Shown one piece after another: positions 1 through 9,166 of a DNA stretch of 64,000 nt. Source of the stretch: Natranaeroarchaeum aerophilus (lineage in GTDB: Archaea; Halobacteriota; Halobacteria; Halobacteriales; Natronoarchaeaceae); contig NZ_JAKRVY010000001.1 in NCBI RefSeq assembly GCF_023638055.1, positions 503,815 through 567,814 on the forward strand. Direction: 5' to 3'. Under the pieces are notes generated by a model. The model was not told the DNA's origin. It saw only the letters and a list, made by a program, of their open reading frames with translations, and searched no databases. A program made the position numbers and the translations under genes. Each line of letters starts with the position of its first letter. Within the stretch, counting starts at the first letter, position 1.

Positions 1-1
1 G

Positions 2-1564
2 GGGATCATGGGACTGGCCCAGCTGTATATTCAGCTCGGTATCGCCTACGGTAGCGAGGAGTCCAACGAGGTCGCCAGCCAGCTGATGACCCACATCAAC
101 CACGGCTCGAAAGCGGCCTCTCGGGAGCTCGCCGAGGACCGCGGTCCCTTCGCCGACTGGGAGGACTCGAAGTACGCCAACCCGACCGAGTACCGCGAGT
201 GGTTCGAGCGCCAGACCGGCGAGGACGCAGACGACTGGGAAGACGGCTACCCGATGCGTAACCACAACACGACGACCATCGCGCCGACCGGTACGACCTC
301 GATGATCGGCAACACGACTGGTGGCTGTGAGCCGATCTACAACGTCGCCTTCTACAAGAACGTCTCCGGCGACGTTCAGGGCGACGAGATGCTCGTCGAG
401 TTCGACGACTACTTCCTCCGCACGCTGGAGGACAACGATATCGATGTCGACGCGGTGAAAGAGGAGGCACAGGAACAGATGGCCGCCAACGAGTTCGACG
501 GCGTGGACGGCCTGACGACCGTCCCGGACGCCATCGGCGAGCTGTTCGTCACGACGGGCGATCTCAGCGCCAAACAGCACGCTGCGATCCAGTGTGCCTG
601 CCAGAAAGGCGTCGACTCTGCCATCTCGAAGACGGTCAACGCGCCCAACGACTCGACGGTCGACGACGCCAAGGACGTGTTCGAGTGGGTCTACGACCAC
701 GGCGGGAAAGGCGTCACCTACTACCGTGACGGCACCCGCTCGAAGCAGGTGCTGACCACGCGTGCCCAGAACACCGAGTTCGCCGACGAGCAGGAGGCCG
801 CAGCGGCGCTGGTCGAACAGATCGAGGAGGTCTTCGGCGGCCTCGAAGGGTTCCTCGAGAACGAGGACGTACAGGCCGCGCTCGACCAGCAGGTCGAAGA
901 GCTACTCTCCGTTGCGGACGGCGAAGATCTCGATGCCGAGTACGCCAGCAAGCGCGCCCGGCCGGACGTGCTCCACGGCGTCACCCAGCGCATCGACACC
1001 GGCTACGGGAAGCTCTACGTCAACATCAACGAGGATCCCGAGGCCGAGCGACCGTTCGAGCTCTTTGCCAACATCGGCAACTCCGGTGGCTTCACCGCCT
1101 CCTTCACCGAGGCGCTGGCAAAGACCATCTCGACGGCACTCCGTTCGGGCGTCGATCCCGAAGAGATCGCCGACGAACTGCAGGGGATCCGCTCGCCGAA
1201 AGTCGCCTGGGACAAGGGCGAACAGATCCAGTCGATCCCGGACGCCATCGGCACCGCGATGCGCCGGTATCTCGACGGCGAGATCGAGAAGGCCTACCCA
1301 CAGCAGCAGAGTCTCACCGAACTCGAAGACGAGGCTCCCGAAACCGACGGCGGCGTCAGCGCGGAGAGCCGCTCCGAGGTCGATGTCGGGACGCCCGACG
1401 CCCCGGCAGAAGCACCTGACGGCCCCGAAGCCGAGCAGTCCGACGCCTCACAGGACCTGATCGACGCGGGCGAGAGCCCCGAGTGTCCCGAGTGTGGCTC
1501 GCTGTCGCTGTACTACTCCGAAGGCTGCAAGACCTGCGAGTCGTGTGGCTGGTCGGAGTGCTGA
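2..1564 (+). CDS. nrdJ: Adenosylcobalamin-dependent (class II) ribonucleotide reductase, C-terminal part
   Basis: The frame is open to the window edge, so the 5' part is missing. About 520 residues remain. This family reduces ribonucleotides to deoxyribonucleotides in the cytoplasm using vitamin B12. The substrate loop typical of the family is visible near residue 95 (APTGTTSMIGNTTGG followed by CEPIY). A long acidic linker leads to a C-terminal CPECG/CKTCESCG pair ending WSEC, which fits the flexible redox-active cysteine tail seen in class II and class I enzymes. A T-run terminator follows within 30 bases of the stop. The family call is firm. The symbol rests on class assignment from the loop and tail. 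Confidence 0.9.
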   Translation, partial: GIMGLAQLYIQLGIAYGSEESNEVASQLMTHINHGSKAASRELAEDRGPFADWEDSKYANPTEYREWFERQTGEDADDWEDGYPMRNHNTTTIAPTGTTSMIGNTTGGCEPIYNVAFYKNVSGDVQGDEMLVEFDDYFLRTLEDNDIDVDAVKEEAQEQMAANEFDGVDGLTTVPDAIGELFVTTGDLSAKQHAAIQCACQKGVDSAISKTVNAPNDSTVDDAKDVFEWVYDHGGKGVTYYRDGTRSKQVLTTRAQNTEFADEQEAAAALVEQIEEVFGGLEGFLENEDVQAALDQQVEELLSVADGEDLDAEYASKRARPDVLHGVTQRIDTGYGKLYVNINEDPEAERPFELFANIGNSGGFTASFTEALAKTISTALRSGVDPEEIADELQGIRSPKVAWDKGEQIQSIPDAIGTAMRRYLDGEIEKAYPQQQSLTELEDEAPETDGGVSAESRSEVDVGTPDAPAEAPDGPEAEQSDASQDLIDAGESPECPECGSLSLYYSEGCKTCESCGWSEC

Positions 1565-1572
1565 CGTAGCCT

Positions 1573-1590
1573 CGTCTGACGCCCTTTTTT
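1573..1590 (+). repeat. 18-bp terminator-like repeat, copy 1
   Basis: CGTCTGACGCCCTTTTTT lies just after nrdJ. The same 18 bases with one change occur at 2282-2299 just after vapC. The T-run makes both likely transcription terminators. The pair flanks the vapBC module as a direct repeat. Confidence 0.7.
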
Positions 1591-1630
1591 CGCACGATCG
1601 CAACGCCCCGGCAAAAGAGCTATTTTGGTC

Positions 1631-1648
1631 TGCATACAACTGTATGCA
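1631..1648. promoter_or_regulatory. Perfect palindrome, likely VapB operator
   Basis: TGCATAC-AACT-GTATGCA has perfect 7-bp arms and ends one base before the vapB start codon. VapB antitoxins commonly bind such palindromes with VapC to repress their own operon. The function here is inferred from position and symmetry. Confidence 0.6.
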
Positions 1649-1649
1649 T

Positions 1650-1886
1650 ATGTCCAAGAGTATCCGGCTCTCGGAGGACGCCTACGAGCGTCTAGCCGCA
1701 CACAAACGTGAGGACGAGACGTTTTCGGATGTCGTCATGCGCCTCGCTGGCGAGCGATCACTGCTCGAAATCGCTGGCGTTCTCAGCGACGAGGAAGCCG
1801 ACGAACTCCGCGAGGCGGTCGCGGAGCGGCGAAAGCGGCGAGCCGACGGACTGGAAGACATCGCGGATGAACTGGAGCATGCGTAG
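1650..1886 (+). CDS. vapB: VapB-type antitoxin
   Basis: A 78-residue protein starting MSKSIRLSEDAYERLAAHKR, the usual N-terminal ribbon-helix-helix-like pattern of haloarchaeal VapB antitoxins, followed by a charged C-terminal helix that would wrap the toxin. The stop is 2 bases before the GTG start of the PIN toxin, so the two form one operon. A perfect palindrome abuts the start codon and probably mediates autoregulation. ATG at 1650 was chosen because the family motif begins there; an in-frame ATG two codons upstream lies inside the palindrome. Confidence 0.85.
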   Translation: MSKSIRLSEDAYERLAAHKREDETFSDVVMRLAGERSLLEIAGVLSDEEADELREAVAERRKRRADGLEDIADELEHA

Positions 1887-1888
1887 TC

Positions 1889-2278
1889 GTGCTGCTCGAT
1901 ACTTCCTTTCTGATAGATCTGATGAACGGCGAAGAGGGTGCCGTCGAGAAGGCCAAAGAGCTAGAGGCAAACCTCGTCCAGCAGCGCCTCTCCGCGATGA
2001 CCCTGTTCGAGTTGTACTACGGTGTTGCCCGTGCGAGCCGATCGGAGGACGAGCGGGAAACGGTTGAGTCGGTCCTCGCATCAAAGCCGATCCATCCCGC
2101 GGATACCGCAGTGATGCGCAAGGCAGGTCGTCTCTCGGGCGAACTGGCGAACGACGGAACGCCGATAGGTGACGGTGACGTGATTATCGCTGCAACGGCA
2201 CAGGTCGTCGACGAACCCGTGCTGACGCGAAATGAATCCGACTTCGAACGACTTGGCGTCGACATCGAGAGCTACTGA
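1889..2278 (+). CDS. vapC: VapC-type PIN-domain ribonuclease toxin
   Basis: A 129-residue PIN-domain protein. The start is GTG, giving MLLDTSFLIDL with the first catalytic Asp (LDTSFLID). A conserved acidic residue (LFELYYG) and the late acidic cluster GDGDVIIAATA complete the metal site. VapC proteins cut tRNA or rRNA when freed from VapB. The gene directly follows vapB and is followed at once by the second copy of the terminator-like repeat. The length is normal and no lesion is visible. Confidence 0.88.
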   Translation: MLLDTSFLIDLMNGEEGAVEKAKELEANLVQQRLSAMTLFELYYGVARASRSEDERETVESVLASKPIHPADTAVMRKAGRLSGELANDGTPIGDGDVIIAATAQVVDEPVLTRNESDFERLGVDIESY

Positions 2279-2281
2279 ACA

Positions 2282-2299
2282 CGTCTGACGCGCTTTTTT
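2282..2299 (+). repeat. 18-bp terminator-like repeat, copy 2
   Basis: CGTCTGACGCGCTTTTTT, identical to 1573-1590 except for one base, sits 4 bases after the vapC stop. See the copy after nrdJ. Confidence 0.7.
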
Positions 2300-2476
2300 T
2301 GTACTCCGCCGACATACGGCCGATAGATACCGACGATCCGTCTGGAGATCCCTGACGCGCTCGCCGAGAGCCTCGATACCGAGCGGGAGCTGCTGGGCTT
2401 TGACTCGCGCGAGGCGTACCTCCACTGGATCGTCGATCACCGGACCGACATCGAGGTCGGCTCCGACCGTGATCAG

Positions 2477-3142
2477 GTGCTGTCGGCCTTTACCGAGCGC
2501 GTCGAGGAACTGGAGGCGAAACTCGACGAGGGTGACGACGCTGCGACGGTGCTGGGCGAAAGCGATTCGACGCGACAGGGGACACTGACGAGGGGGTCCG
2601 CAGAGGACAACGATGGCGAGAGCGAGGGGCCCATCAGGGAACCGCGCACCGCGCGGATCCAGGACGACACGGTGAACGAGCTCGCGACGGATCTCTCCGG
2701 CGTGGAGAACGAACGTCTCGACGCCTTCGCACGATCGGCAGTCCGGAAGACGGGCGAGTCGTTCGACGGCAGCCCCGAGAGCGGGATCGACTACGAGCTA
2801 CCGACCGACCTCGACGACGGCGACCGACCGGGCGAGGCGATCACCGACCTCGATACCATCGAGGTGCCGGGCCACGACGAGACGCTGATCGAGCGCCGGA
2901 AGATTGCGGTCGGCGCGGCACTTGTCTTCTTGCGCGAGCGCGAGGAGGCAAAGCGAAACGAGTTCGTCGACGCGCTGTACCGGGAGTATCCGGCAGGGTA
3001 CGAGACGAGCGAGACGTGGTGGGACTGCGTGAAAGACGGTCTCCGACAGATCGACCGCGTTCATCCGGCACGGGAGGGACGGCGAGTCTGGCGATTCAAC
3101 ACGACGCCAGGGCGAGTGACGCGGCTACCGAGTCGGGACTGA
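2477..3142 (+). CDS. Hypothetical haloarchaeal protein, start uncertain
   Basis: I do not recognise this family. From GTG 2477 it gives 221 residues. It is acidic, with a middle low-complexity stretch and a C-terminal helical domain (ERRKIAVGAALVFLRE and YETSETWWDCVKDG) that looks like a winged-helix-like fold. The same frame is coding-like upstream back to a stop at 2324 and would read TIRLEIPDALAESLDTE, a natural N-terminus, but no ATG, GTG or TTG precedes it. Either the true start codon is lost or non-standard, or the protein now begins at 2477. Its neighbours give no functional clue. Confidence 0.6.
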   Translation: MLSAFTERVEELEAKLDEGDDAATVLGESDSTRQGTLTRGSAEDNDGESEGPIREPRTARIQDDTVNELATDLSGVENERLDAFARSAVRKTGESFDGSPESGIDYELPTDLDDGDRPGEAITDLDTIEVPGHDETLIERRKIAVGAALVFLREREEAKRNEFVDALYREYPAGYETSETWWDCVKDGLRQIDRVHPAREGRRVWRFNTTPGRVTRLPSRD

Positions 3143-3207
3143 GCGTCGGCCGCTCCCGACCAGACAGAGGGCGAACAGCCTTGATGCCGGACCCACAACA
3201 GGCGGGT

Positions 3208-3354
3208 ATGACGGATGACGCCGACGGACGTACCGGGGACGGACAGGGTGGGCGACCCTGCCCTCACTGCGAGATGCCGATGTACCACCGGCACTGCAAG
3301 TACGTCTGCCCGCAACACGGCGTCGTCTACGACTGTGCGGACACCTTCTACTGA
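3208..3354 (+). CDS. Small zinc-finger protein (HVO_2523-like)
   Basis: A 48-residue protein with CPHC (CPHCEMPMYHRHCKYVCPQHG) and further Cys/His ligands, ending DCADTFY. The pattern matches a widespread haloarchaeal small zinc-finger family for which I recall the name HVO_2523. The role is unknown; such tiny proteins often act as regulators or protein-contact modules. ATG at 3208 is preferred over an in-frame ATG 24 bases upstream because it begins MTDDADGR, the usual acidic leader. Its last 7 bases overlap the end of the convergent membrane-protein gene. Confidence 0.75.
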   Translation: MTDDADGRTGDGQGGRPCPHCEMPMYHRHCKYVCPQHGVVYDCADTFY

Positions 3355-4013
3355 CCGACCGTACTGCCGCCATCAACGAAGTGCTCGTAGGCCGGTCCGG
3401 CGAGCAAGAGGAGTGCGGCGAGGGTCGTCACGACGCCCAGCTGTGTTCCGACACTGCCGAGTCCCGCTGTCGAAATGGTGTGCAGGGAGTTACCGACGAC
3501 GACGGCGGCGATCGTCCACGGGAGTTCGCCGACGAGGATCCCGGCCGTGAGCGTGCGGAGGCGGACGCCACCCATTCCGGCAGCGGCGCTCACGGCGTCC
3601 GCGGGAACCGGTGCGAGCCGTCCGGCAACGACGCCGCGAAGATCACCGGTCGCGTCGAAAAACCGGCTCCCGGCGCTGGCCAGCCGTGCAGCGACGCCGC
3701 AGTCCCAGCCAGCGGCGACCCAGCGTCCGGCATAGTAGGCGGGAATCGACGTGACGACCGCACCGGCCAGCGCGATGGGGAATCCAAGCACGATGCCGAA
3801 GCCGTAGCCGACCGCGACCGCAACGAGCGTGGTTGGCCACAGGACCAGCGGGCGGAGGGTATAGAGCAGGGCAATCGCGACGGCAAAGAGGAGTGGATCG
3901 CCAGCGACCGTCTCCGCCGCTCCGAGTACCGTCTCTTTCGAGGTCAGCAGGGCGGCCACGACAACGATCGCGAGCGTGGAGAGAGCGACGAGATGACGAT
4001 CCGCGAGGCGCAT
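3348..4013 (-). CDS. TVP38/TMEM64-type (VTT domain) membrane protein
   Basis: A 221-residue multi-span membrane protein. After a first helix it has the VTT/SNARE-associated pattern: a long hydrophobic core with re-entrant-like Pro/Gly segments (GYGFGIVLGFPIALAGAVVTS) and the family's R..P.P motif (AGRLAPVPADAVSAAAG). Family members (DedA/TVP38) are linked to lipid scrambling or ion transport; the substrate is unknown here. ATG at 4013 begins MRLADRHLVALS, a good membrane N-terminus. It is convergent with the zinc-finger gene and divergent from the MFS gene. Confidence 0.75.
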   Translation of the reverse strand: MRLADRHLVALSTLAIVVVAALLTSKETVLGAAETVAGDPLLFAVAIALLYTLRPLVLWPTTLVAVAVGYGFGIVLGFPIALAGAVVTSIPAYYAGRWVAAGWDCGVAARLASAGSRFFDATGDLRGVVAGRLAPVPADAVSAAAGMGGVRLRTLTAGILVGELPWTIAAVVVGNSLHTISTAGLGSVGTQLGVVTTLAALLLLAGPAYEHFVDGGSTVGQ

Positions 4014-4116
4014 CACCCCGTTCTGTGTCGTGCTGGTATGAACGTCTTGTGGTCGCACCGTCCGCTTTGCCGCCGGGCGAAACCACTTCACCGATGTTCG
4101 AGAACGTGGCGAACGA

Positions 4117-5496
4117 ATGACAACCGAGGAAACTGAAGCTACCGAGCCGGACGTCTTCGACCCGTTCAGGCAGTTCTTCGCGCTCGAACGGGACGTCCTC
4201 GTGCTCTCGCTGGCGATGTTCGCCTTCAGCCTCGGCTTTCAGATGACCGGTCGGTATATGGCGGAGTACATGAGCGCGCTGGGCGCGACGGCGCTCGTGA
4301 TCGGGCTCTATGGCACCTTTGGGAATATTATCGGTGCAGTCTACCCGTATCCGGGCGGGGCGATCTCCGACCGGCTCGGCTCACGGTACGCGTTGACAGC
4401 GTTCGGTCTCGTGACGACGCTCGGATTTGGGATCTGGCTGGCTGCGCCGTTGCTCGATGTGACGGTCGGACCTGTCTCGCTGTCGATCGTCGCCATCTTT
4501 GTCGGCCTCGTGCTCGCACAGGCGTGGAAATCCTTCGGGCTCGGCGCAACCTACGCCATCGTCAAGCAAGCCGTTCCGCCCTCCCGCCTCGCTGCGGGAT
4601 TCGCGAGCACCGAGAGCTTTCGCCGGACGGCGTTTCTCGTCGGGCCGCTGATCGCCGCCGCTATCTTCGCGCCCTTTACCAGCGCTTCGGAGGACGTCGT
4701 GCTCGCCTTCCAGTTGATCCTGGTCGTAGCAATCGTGTTTGGTGTGATCGGAACACTCACCCAGCACCGCCTCTACGACCCCTCGGACGATAGCTTTGGC
4801 AAGGAGTTCGAGGGAGTGAGTCAGATCCGTGAAGATCTGCGGAACCTGCCGGAGCCGCTGCGACCGCTGCTCGTGGGCGATATCCTCGTTCGCTTTGCCA
4901 ACGGGATGGTCTATATCTTCTTCGTCCTCGTCGTCACGCAGTTCCTCGAGGTCGGACTCTCGCTCTCGCTGCCGGCAATCGGCGACATATCGCTGTCCCC
5001 ACAGGCGTACTTCGGGATCTTGCTCGGTCTCGAAATGCTGGTCGCGCTGCTGGTGATGATCCCGGCCGCAAAGATCGCCGAGCGCGTCGGACTGAAACCG
5101 GTCGTCGCCGCGGGCTTTCTCGTCTATGCGATTTTCCCGATCATGCTGATCGGGGCGCCCGAGAGTGCACTCGCTCTGGCGGTGCTCTTTGCGTTCTCGG
5201 GGCTCCGATTTGCCGGCCTTCCCGCCCACAAGGCGCTGATCGTCGGCCCCGCCGAGCAGGGTGCTGGCGGCCGGGTCACCGGGTCGTACTATCTGCTCCG
5301 GAACGTCGTCGTCATCCCGAGTGCGGCGCTCGGCGGACTGCTCTGGGGTGGGTTCTCGAACCCACTGACTGGCGACGTACTGTTCGCGGGTGATCCTGTA
5401 CTTGCGTTCTCGATTGCCACCATGATCGGCCTCGTCGGAACGGGCTACTTCCTGCTCTTTGGCAAGGAGTTCGAGGCCTATACGACGGGAAGCTAG
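4117..5496 (+). CDS. MFS transporter
   Basis: A 459-residue carrier with about 12 hydrophobic segments. The loop after helix 2 carries the MFS motif-A-like GGAISDRLGSRYALT. A central cytoplasmic loop of about 45 residues (LYDPSDDSFGKEFEGV) separates the two six-helix halves. It sits in the cytoplasmic membrane and probably moves a small solute. Substrate specificity cannot be read from the sequence and the gene stands alone. Confidence 0.85.
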   Translation: MTTEETEATEPDVFDPFRQFFALERDVLVLSLAMFAFSLGFQMTGRYMAEYMSALGATALVIGLYGTFGNIIGAVYPYPGGAISDRLGSRYALTAFGLVTTLGFGIWLAAPLLDVTVGPVSLSIVAIFVGLVLAQAWKSFGLGATYAIVKQAVPPSRLAAGFASTESFRRTAFLVGPLIAAAIFAPFTSASEDVVLAFQLILVVAIVFGVIGTLTQHRLYDPSDDSFGKEFEGVSQIREDLRNLPEPLRPLLVGDILVRFANGMVYIFFVLVVTQFLEVGLSLSLPAIGDISLSPQAYFGILLGLEMLVALLVMIPAAKIAERVGLKPVVAAGFLVYAIFPIMLIGAPESALALAVLFAFSGLRFAGLPAHKALIVGPAEQGAGGRVTGSYYLLRNVVVIPSAALGGLLWGGFSNPLTGDVLFAGDPVLAFSIATMIGLVGTGYFLLFGKEFEAYTTGS

Positions 5497-5561
5497 GCGA
5501 CGATCCTCTCTTTTCGACCGAAACCGACGCGGATTAGTGGGTGCTCTCCCTACCTCAGACC

Positions 5562-5855
5562 GTGTCACAGGAACAGTTCGAGCGAACGGAAACCGGTCCC
5601 GACCACGACGGGACGAAACGGTTCGCCGCGGCGCTGGGCGTCGGCCGTAACGCGAAGATCGCTATCGCCGTGAGCTTCGTGTTGTCGGCCTTGTTGTACG
5701 GTACGTTCGTTATCACGCCTGCCGAAACGGCCCACCATCCTGTCCTGTACGCCGGACTCACCGCAGTGATCTGGTTCGCGCTGGCGCTGACGTTTACTCT
5801 GGTGTTGACTGCCTATTCAGCGTGGAAGCTCGTACGCGAGGACAACGACCCCTGA
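5562..5855 (+). CDS. Small two-helix membrane protein
   Basis: A 97-residue protein, not assigned to a function. It has a polar N-terminus (MSQEQFERTETGPDHDG) and two transmembrane helices (IAIAVSFVLSALLYGTF and VIWFALALTFTLVLTAY) with a short charged tail. GTG at 5562 is preferred to GTG 5541 because the polar MSQ start is typical. Such proteins are common single genes in haloarchaea. Confidence 0.6.
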   Translation: MSQEQFERTETGPDHDGTKRFAAALGVGRNAKIAIAVSFVLSALLYGTFVITPAETAHHPVLYAGLTAVIWFALALTFTLVLTAYSAWKLVREDNDP

Positions 5856-6001
5856 ATTGGCTCCGTACGTTGGGAATTCCGGCGTATTGGGTCGAAATCT
5901 CCGTTTCGCTTCGTCTCAAGTGCACGATCATCCAATCGACTGTCGGAATTATCAGGGACAAACGGCAATGTTTTTCCCCTACCGTCTGAAACCGTACGGG
6001 T

Positions 6002-7141
6002 ATGTCAGACGAGGTCAAAAAAGGGCTGGAGGGCGTCCTCGTCGCGGAATCAGGACTCAGCAACATCGACGGTGACGTCGGGAAGCTGATCTACCGCGGC
6101 TACGCCATCGAAGATCTGTCTCGCCAGGCGAGTTACGAAGAGGTGCTGTATCTACTCTGGCACGGTCGGCTGCCCGACCGTGATGAACTCGCCGAGTTCG
6201 AGGCGTCGATGGCCGAGGAACGCGAGGTCGACGACGGCGTCATCGAGGTTGTCCGCGAACTCGCCGAACAGGACGAGGATCCGATGGCGGCACTTCGGAC
6301 CATCGTCTCGATGCTCTCGGCGTACGATCCCGAGGGGAGCGGCTACGACACCGAGGACGACGAGGCGCTCTTGCGCAAGGGTCGCCGGATCACCGCCAAG
6401 ATGCCGACCGTCCTCGCGGCGTTCAGCCGGATCCGGAACGGCGATGAGCCGGTCGCACCCCGCAGCGATCTGGGCCACGCCGAGAACTTCCTGTACATGC
6501 TCAACGACGAGAAGCCCGACGAGGTCCTCGCGGAGACGTTCGACATGGCGCTCGTGCTCCACGCCGACCACGGCCTGAACGCCTCGACGTTCTCCGCGAT
6601 GGTCACCGCGAGCACGCTCGCGGACGTCCACAGCGCCGTCACCAGCGCCATCGGGACGCTCTCGGGCGGGCTCCACGGCGGCGCGAACCAGAACGTCATG
6701 CGGATGCTCGAAGAGGTTGACGCGGCCGAGCAAGAGCCCGTCGACTGGGTAATCCAGGCGCTCGACGAGGGACGCCGTGTCCCCGGCTTTGGCCACCGCG
6801 TCTACAACGTCAAGGACCCTCGTGCGAAGATCCTCGGCGAGGAATCCGAGGCGCTCGGGGAGGCCGCAGGTGACACCAGGTGGTACGAGATGAGCGTCGC
6901 CATCGAGGAGTATATGGCCGAGAACAAGGGGATCGCCCCGAACGTCGACTTCTACTCCGCGACGACCTACTACCAGATGGGCATCCCGATCGATCTCTAT
7001 ACGCCGATCTTTGCCATGAGCCGCGTCGGCGGCTGGGTCGGCCACGTGGTCGAGTATCTCGACGACAACCGCCTGATCCGCCCTCGCGCCCGCTACACCG
7101 GCCCCGAAGACCAGACGTTCGTTCCGGTCGACGAGCGATAA
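6002..7141 (+). CDS. citZ: Citrate synthase
   Basis: A 379-residue type II-like citrate synthase, the usual size for archaeal and Gram-positive enzymes. It condenses oxaloacetate and acetyl-CoA at the entry of the TCA cycle. Visible are the N-terminal GLSNIDGDVGKLIYRGY, the catalytic His region HADHGLNAS, the motif GGLHGGANQ, and the catalytic stretch PGFGHRVYNVKDPRA. Late in the protein are NVDFYSA with the active-site Asp and ARPR-type residues (RPRARYTG). It is monocistronic with an AT-rich leader region upstream. Confidence 0.95.
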   Translation: MSDEVKKGLEGVLVAESGLSNIDGDVGKLIYRGYAIEDLSRQASYEEVLYLLWHGRLPDRDELAEFEASMAEEREVDDGVIEVVRELAEQDEDPMAALRTIVSMLSAYDPEGSGYDTEDDEALLRKGRRITAKMPTVLAAFSRIRNGDEPVAPRSDLGHAENFLYMLNDEKPDEVLAETFDMALVLHADHGLNASTFSAMVTASTLADVHSAVTSAIGTLSGGLHGGANQNVMRMLEEVDAAEQEPVDWVIQALDEGRRVPGFGHRVYNVKDPRAKILGEESEALGEAAGDTRWYEMSVAIEEYMAENKGIAPNVDFYSATTYYQMGIPIDLYTPIFAMSRVGGWVGHVVEYLDDNRLIRPRARYTGPEDQTFVPVDER

Positions 7142-7349
7142 CGGTCGACACGGTACGACCCTGTTTTTGACCTGTTTTGCGGCTACTGGTGGGCTGGCAG
7201 ACAATACTTCGAATGCTGTAGTTTAATACTACAATACTTGTAGTGAATGGCTTCGAATAGTGTAGTAATGGCTGTAGCGTCCTCTGGCATCTACTTTTGG
7301 ACACAGAGGAGTATTACAATCGATATAGCCGATCGAGCGGTTCCGATTG
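7142..7349. other. Intergenic region between convergent genes
   Basis: Non-coding 208 bases with short AT-rich inverted stretches (GTAGTTTAATACTAC near 7218). They could act as a bidirectional terminator or a weak promoter. No gene is seen. Confidence 0.4.
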
Positions 7350-8894
7350 TCAGATCCCGAGCAGGCCGTAGTAGTACGGACTGACGAACGCCTCGATGAC
7401 GCCCGCCACGGCAAAGAGGATCAGGAGTCCGACGATGACGTGGTAGGCGCGTTCGATGTCGGCAGTGATCCGGTCGCGACCGTGTCGGCCACGAACGAGC
7501 CGGATCATCGAGTGGCCGAGATACAGCCCCATCGCACCGGCGATCAGTATTGCCGGAATCTCGATGACTCCGTGGGGGATGACGAAGGCCAGCAGTTCGA
7601 GCCGATCGGTCTCGAAGCGGGTGAGCGCGCCGAGGAAGATGCCGTTGTATATCAACACGATGATGCTTGGGATCCCCGCAGCGAGTCCGGAGTACACCTC
7701 GGCGACGCCGACCTGCCAGTTGTTTGCGGTGAGGTTGATCGCCTCGGCGGGGGGGAACCAGCCGACCAGCCGGTTCGCGATGGAGGCCTCCACGATGGCG
7801 TCGAGGCGAACGCTGAGGACCCAGCCGGCGTAGCCGCTCACGAAGAACACGCTGGTGCTGATGGCGTGATACGTCGGCGTTTCGCGGACGAACGAGCGGA
7901 GTTCGACCCAGCCACGGCGGAGCGCGGCGACGAAGCGCTCCCGGAGCGAGCGTTCGCGGGGCTGAGCGATGAGATCGTAGTCGGTTCGCTCGCGGGCGAA
8001 CAGCCATATCTTGACGAAGTCGAGGAACGGAAGGACAAGGAGTGGGCTGACAAGCGCCGCGACCTGTGCGGTCCCAACGACCTGAAACAGACTGGCCAGT
8101 GTCGAGGTGACGACCCCCGCGGCGATCAGCAAGACGACGTAGAGACCGGTCGTCAGTAGATTGTGTCTGATGAACCTCAGATTGGACCTGATGGCAGCGA
8201 GGACGCCGACGTCCTCGACGACGACCGCCTGGCGCGAGAACAGAAAGGACACCCAGATGAGGAAGATCAGCGGCAGCCAGGCGAGGGAGGCGAGCAGTCC
8301 GACCAGCACCGCCGCGCCGTCGCCGACGAGGAGCCAGGTCAGCACCACGCTGCCGATCAGGAGCCCGGTGACGAGCGCCATCAGCGCGATTTCGAGCACG
8401 GTGAGGCCGACGAACCGCCGGTAGTCACGCGCGATGCCGTCGACACCGGCGCGGAGCCCGGAGCGGTTGCGCAGGACGGCGTACACCGCGTGAACCTGCC
8501 CGGTGCTGATGATGGCGTTGGCGACCAACAGCGCGAGCGCCATCCCCACGATCGTCAGCGCGCCGACCGCCAGCAGTTCGAGGGTTGCCGCGCTCTCCAG
8601 CGCGGACAGCAGCGGTTCTGTCGACTCGCCGTCGATGATGATTTCGCCGTTGACCTCGGTCGTCTCGACCTGGGGGTCGTCGAGAGAGAACGGCCCGAGC
8701 GCTTCTAACTCTGCAAGGATCGGTTCGAGGGTGTTCTGGGTGGTCATCACCAGATAGCCGCTCAGCAGGCCGAAGAACATGACCGTCAGAGCCACAGCTG
8801 GGGTCGCCAGTGCCATCAGGTAGTACGGCAGTATGTCGGAGGGGCGAGCGCGGTACCCACGGTAGGCAGCGCGGGCGGCATCGTCGATACTCAT
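7350..8894 (-). CDS. SpoIIM-family (stage II sporulation M-like) multi-span membrane protein
   Basis: A 514-residue membrane protein with roughly ten hydrophobic helices. The C-terminal 200 residues fit the SpoIIM/DUF95 family: NGIFLGALTRF, then FVIPHGVIEIPAILIAGAMGL, then a closing helix. The N-terminal half is an extra multi-helix region with a large outside loop (residues about 45-85) rich in Asp/Glu. In archaea this family has no known link to sporulation; roles in membrane remodelling have been proposed. It is divergent from ilvA. Confidence 0.8.
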   Translation of the reverse strand: MSIDDAARAAYRGYRARPSDILPYYLMALATPAVALTVMFFGLLSGYLVMTTQNTLEPILAELEALGPFSLDDPQVETTEVNGEIIIDGESTEPLLSALESAATLELLAVGALTIVGMALALLVANAIISTGQVHAVYAVLRNRSGLRAGVDGIARDYRRFVGLTVLEIALMALVTGLLIGSVVLTWLLVGDGAAVLVGLLASLAWLPLIFLIWVSFLFSRQAVVVEDVGVLAAIRSNLRFIRHNLLTTGLYVVLLIAAGVVTSTLASLFQVVGTAQVAALVSPLLVLPFLDFVKIWLFARERTDYDLIAQPRERSLRERFVAALRRGWVELRSFVRETPTYHAISTSVFFVSGYAGWVLSVRLDAIVEASIANRLVGWFPPAEAINLTANNWQVGVAEVYSGLAAGIPSIIVLIYNGIFLGALTRFETDRLELLAFVIPHGVIEIPAILIAGAMGLYLGHSMIRLVRGRHGRDRITADIERAYHVIVGLLILFAVAGVIEAFVSPYYYGLLGI

Positions 8895-9166
8895 ACTAAC
8901 GTCTCAGGTACCTAGCCATTTCACTGTTAGCTCTCTGGGTATTCGAAGGGGAAGAGGGGAGTATTGCACGGCGCGTGTGACGTGCAATGCAATAGAGGAG
9001 GCCAGTACAACTTAAACCCCAGCCAGCCGGAGTGAAAGTGTAATCGCAGTACTGCACCGCGATGAAAACGCTGTCAGACGGGTGTGTGACGAGTGTCGCC
9101 TGTCACTCACAGTGAGTGCGTCGGTCCGACAGTAGCTTATTACCGGGACCGTTCGTACCACCTCGT
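8895..9166. other. Divergent intergenic region upstream of ilvA
   Basis: Non-coding, 272 bases, between divergent genes. AT-rich bits near 9008 and 9133 could be promoter elements. No RNA gene or conserved repeat is recognised. Confidence 0.4.
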
